Origin: Bryobacterales bacterium
GTDB lineage: Bacteria; Acidobacteriota; Terriglobia; Bryobacterales; Bryobacteraceae
Length of the DNA stretch: 5,931 bases
Reading direction: 5' to 3'
Assembly (NCBI GenBank): GCA_003142355.1
Contig: PLMF01000239.1
Span: 1,251-7,181, forward strand
The notes beneath the pieces are model-generated. The model was not told the DNA's origin. It worked only from the letters and a program-made list of their open reading frames with translations, and did not search any database. Each line of letters starts with the position of its first letter. The stretch's first letter is position 1. Both the position numbers and the translations under genes were made by a program. Shown in pieces: positions 5,699-5,931 of this stretch.

Positions 5699-5931
5699 AT
5701 GCGCCTTGTCTTAGCCGCTCTTAGCCGGCCGTTGACGGTAGTGGTGGCCCTCGTCGCGATTGCGCTCTGTGCCGTGCTCGCGCTCGAACGCATGCCCGCG
5801 GACATCTTTCCCCAGGTCGGAGACCCCGCCATTTACGTGGCGCAGCCCTACGGCGGCATGGATCCGGCGCAGATGGAAGGCTATCTCACTTACTACTACG
5901 AGTATCACTTCCTCTACATCACCGGACTCGA
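5699..5931 (+). CDS. RND efflux transporter, inner-membrane permease, N-terminal 77 residues
   Basis: The gene runs off the right edge. The start ATG lies 1 nt after the tolC stop, with GGAGG at 5682-5686 inside the end of tolC. The first residues, [24 protein letters not shown], form the cytoplasmic cap and first membrane helix of AcrB/CzcA-type proteins. They are followed by '[19 protein letters not shown]', the equivalent of the family's 'PVDLFPEI..P.V.V', and '[27 protein letters not shown]', aligned with 'YPGASPEEVE..IT..IE..L..I.G'. It should use proton motive force to expel a substrate through the TolC partner. The Tyr-rich 'YYYEYHF' segment (65-71) is unlike classical AcrB. Substrate class (drug, metal or lipid-like) cannot be told from this part, and the charged residues of helix 4 are outside the window. 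Confidence 0.9.
   Translation, partial: MRLVLAALSRPLTVVVALVAIALCAVLALERMPADIFPQVGDPAIYVAQPYGGMDPAQMEGYLTYYYEYHFLYITGL

Noticed and set aside
4252..5832. A 526-codon open frame on the minus strand opposite tolC
   Set aside because: Its Gly/Arg-rich translation shows no domain and mirrors the Ala-rich tolC codons. It also overlaps the ends of padR and the RND gene, so it is a composition shadow.

Overview
The window is G+C-rich bacterial DNA. Several traits suggest an Acidobacteriota member of the Bryobacterales/Solibacter type: a Tat-exported DUF362 protein, a Tat-lipoprotein multicopper oxidase, and a compact padR-tolC-RND efflux operon. That assignment is inference from gene content and style; no rRNA or other marker is present.

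Layout. The left part, 1 to about 3196, is read on the minus strand. From its promoter end it holds a three-domain multicopper oxidase (3196-1766), an NmrA-type NAD(P)-binding atypical SDR (1638-775) and a DUF362 protein (from 639, running off the left edge). The gaps between them are 127 and 135 bp. Neither gap shows a hairpin followed by a T-tract, so read-through is possible but unproven. The right part is read on the plus strand: an orphan ExbD/TolR-like protein (3373-3867), a PadR-family repressor (3971-4309), a TolC-type outer-membrane channel (GTG start, 4315-5697) and the first 77 codons of an RND inner-membrane transporter (from 5699, running off the right edge). The region 3197-3372 is the divergent spacer between the two halves.

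How the genes work together. padR, tolC and the RND gene are separated by 5 nt and 1 nt and form an operon. A near-consensus promoter (TTGACA, 18 bp, TATACT) lies just before padR. Two overlapping inverted repeats cover its -10 element and the padR start codon, which is a natural arrangement for autoregulation of the efflux operon. No periplasmic adaptor gene separates tolC and the RND gene; one would be expected downstream or elsewhere. The multicopper oxidase and DUF362 protein both act outside the cytoplasm and are exported folded by the Tat route. The SDR is cytoplasmic and not obviously linked to them.

Main points of interest. The ExbD-like protein has no ExbB partner in view and its membrane helix lacks the acidic residue needed for proton-driven work. 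Its gene contains a 28-bp near-perfect palindrome and two further inverted repeats. The padR promoter has an unusually compact operator and start arrangement. The multicopper oxidase has a Leu at the type 1 copper axial position and a highly charged insertion. I found no CRISPR array, tRNA, rRNA or intact mobile element. I see no clear evidence of a wholly new multi-gene system.
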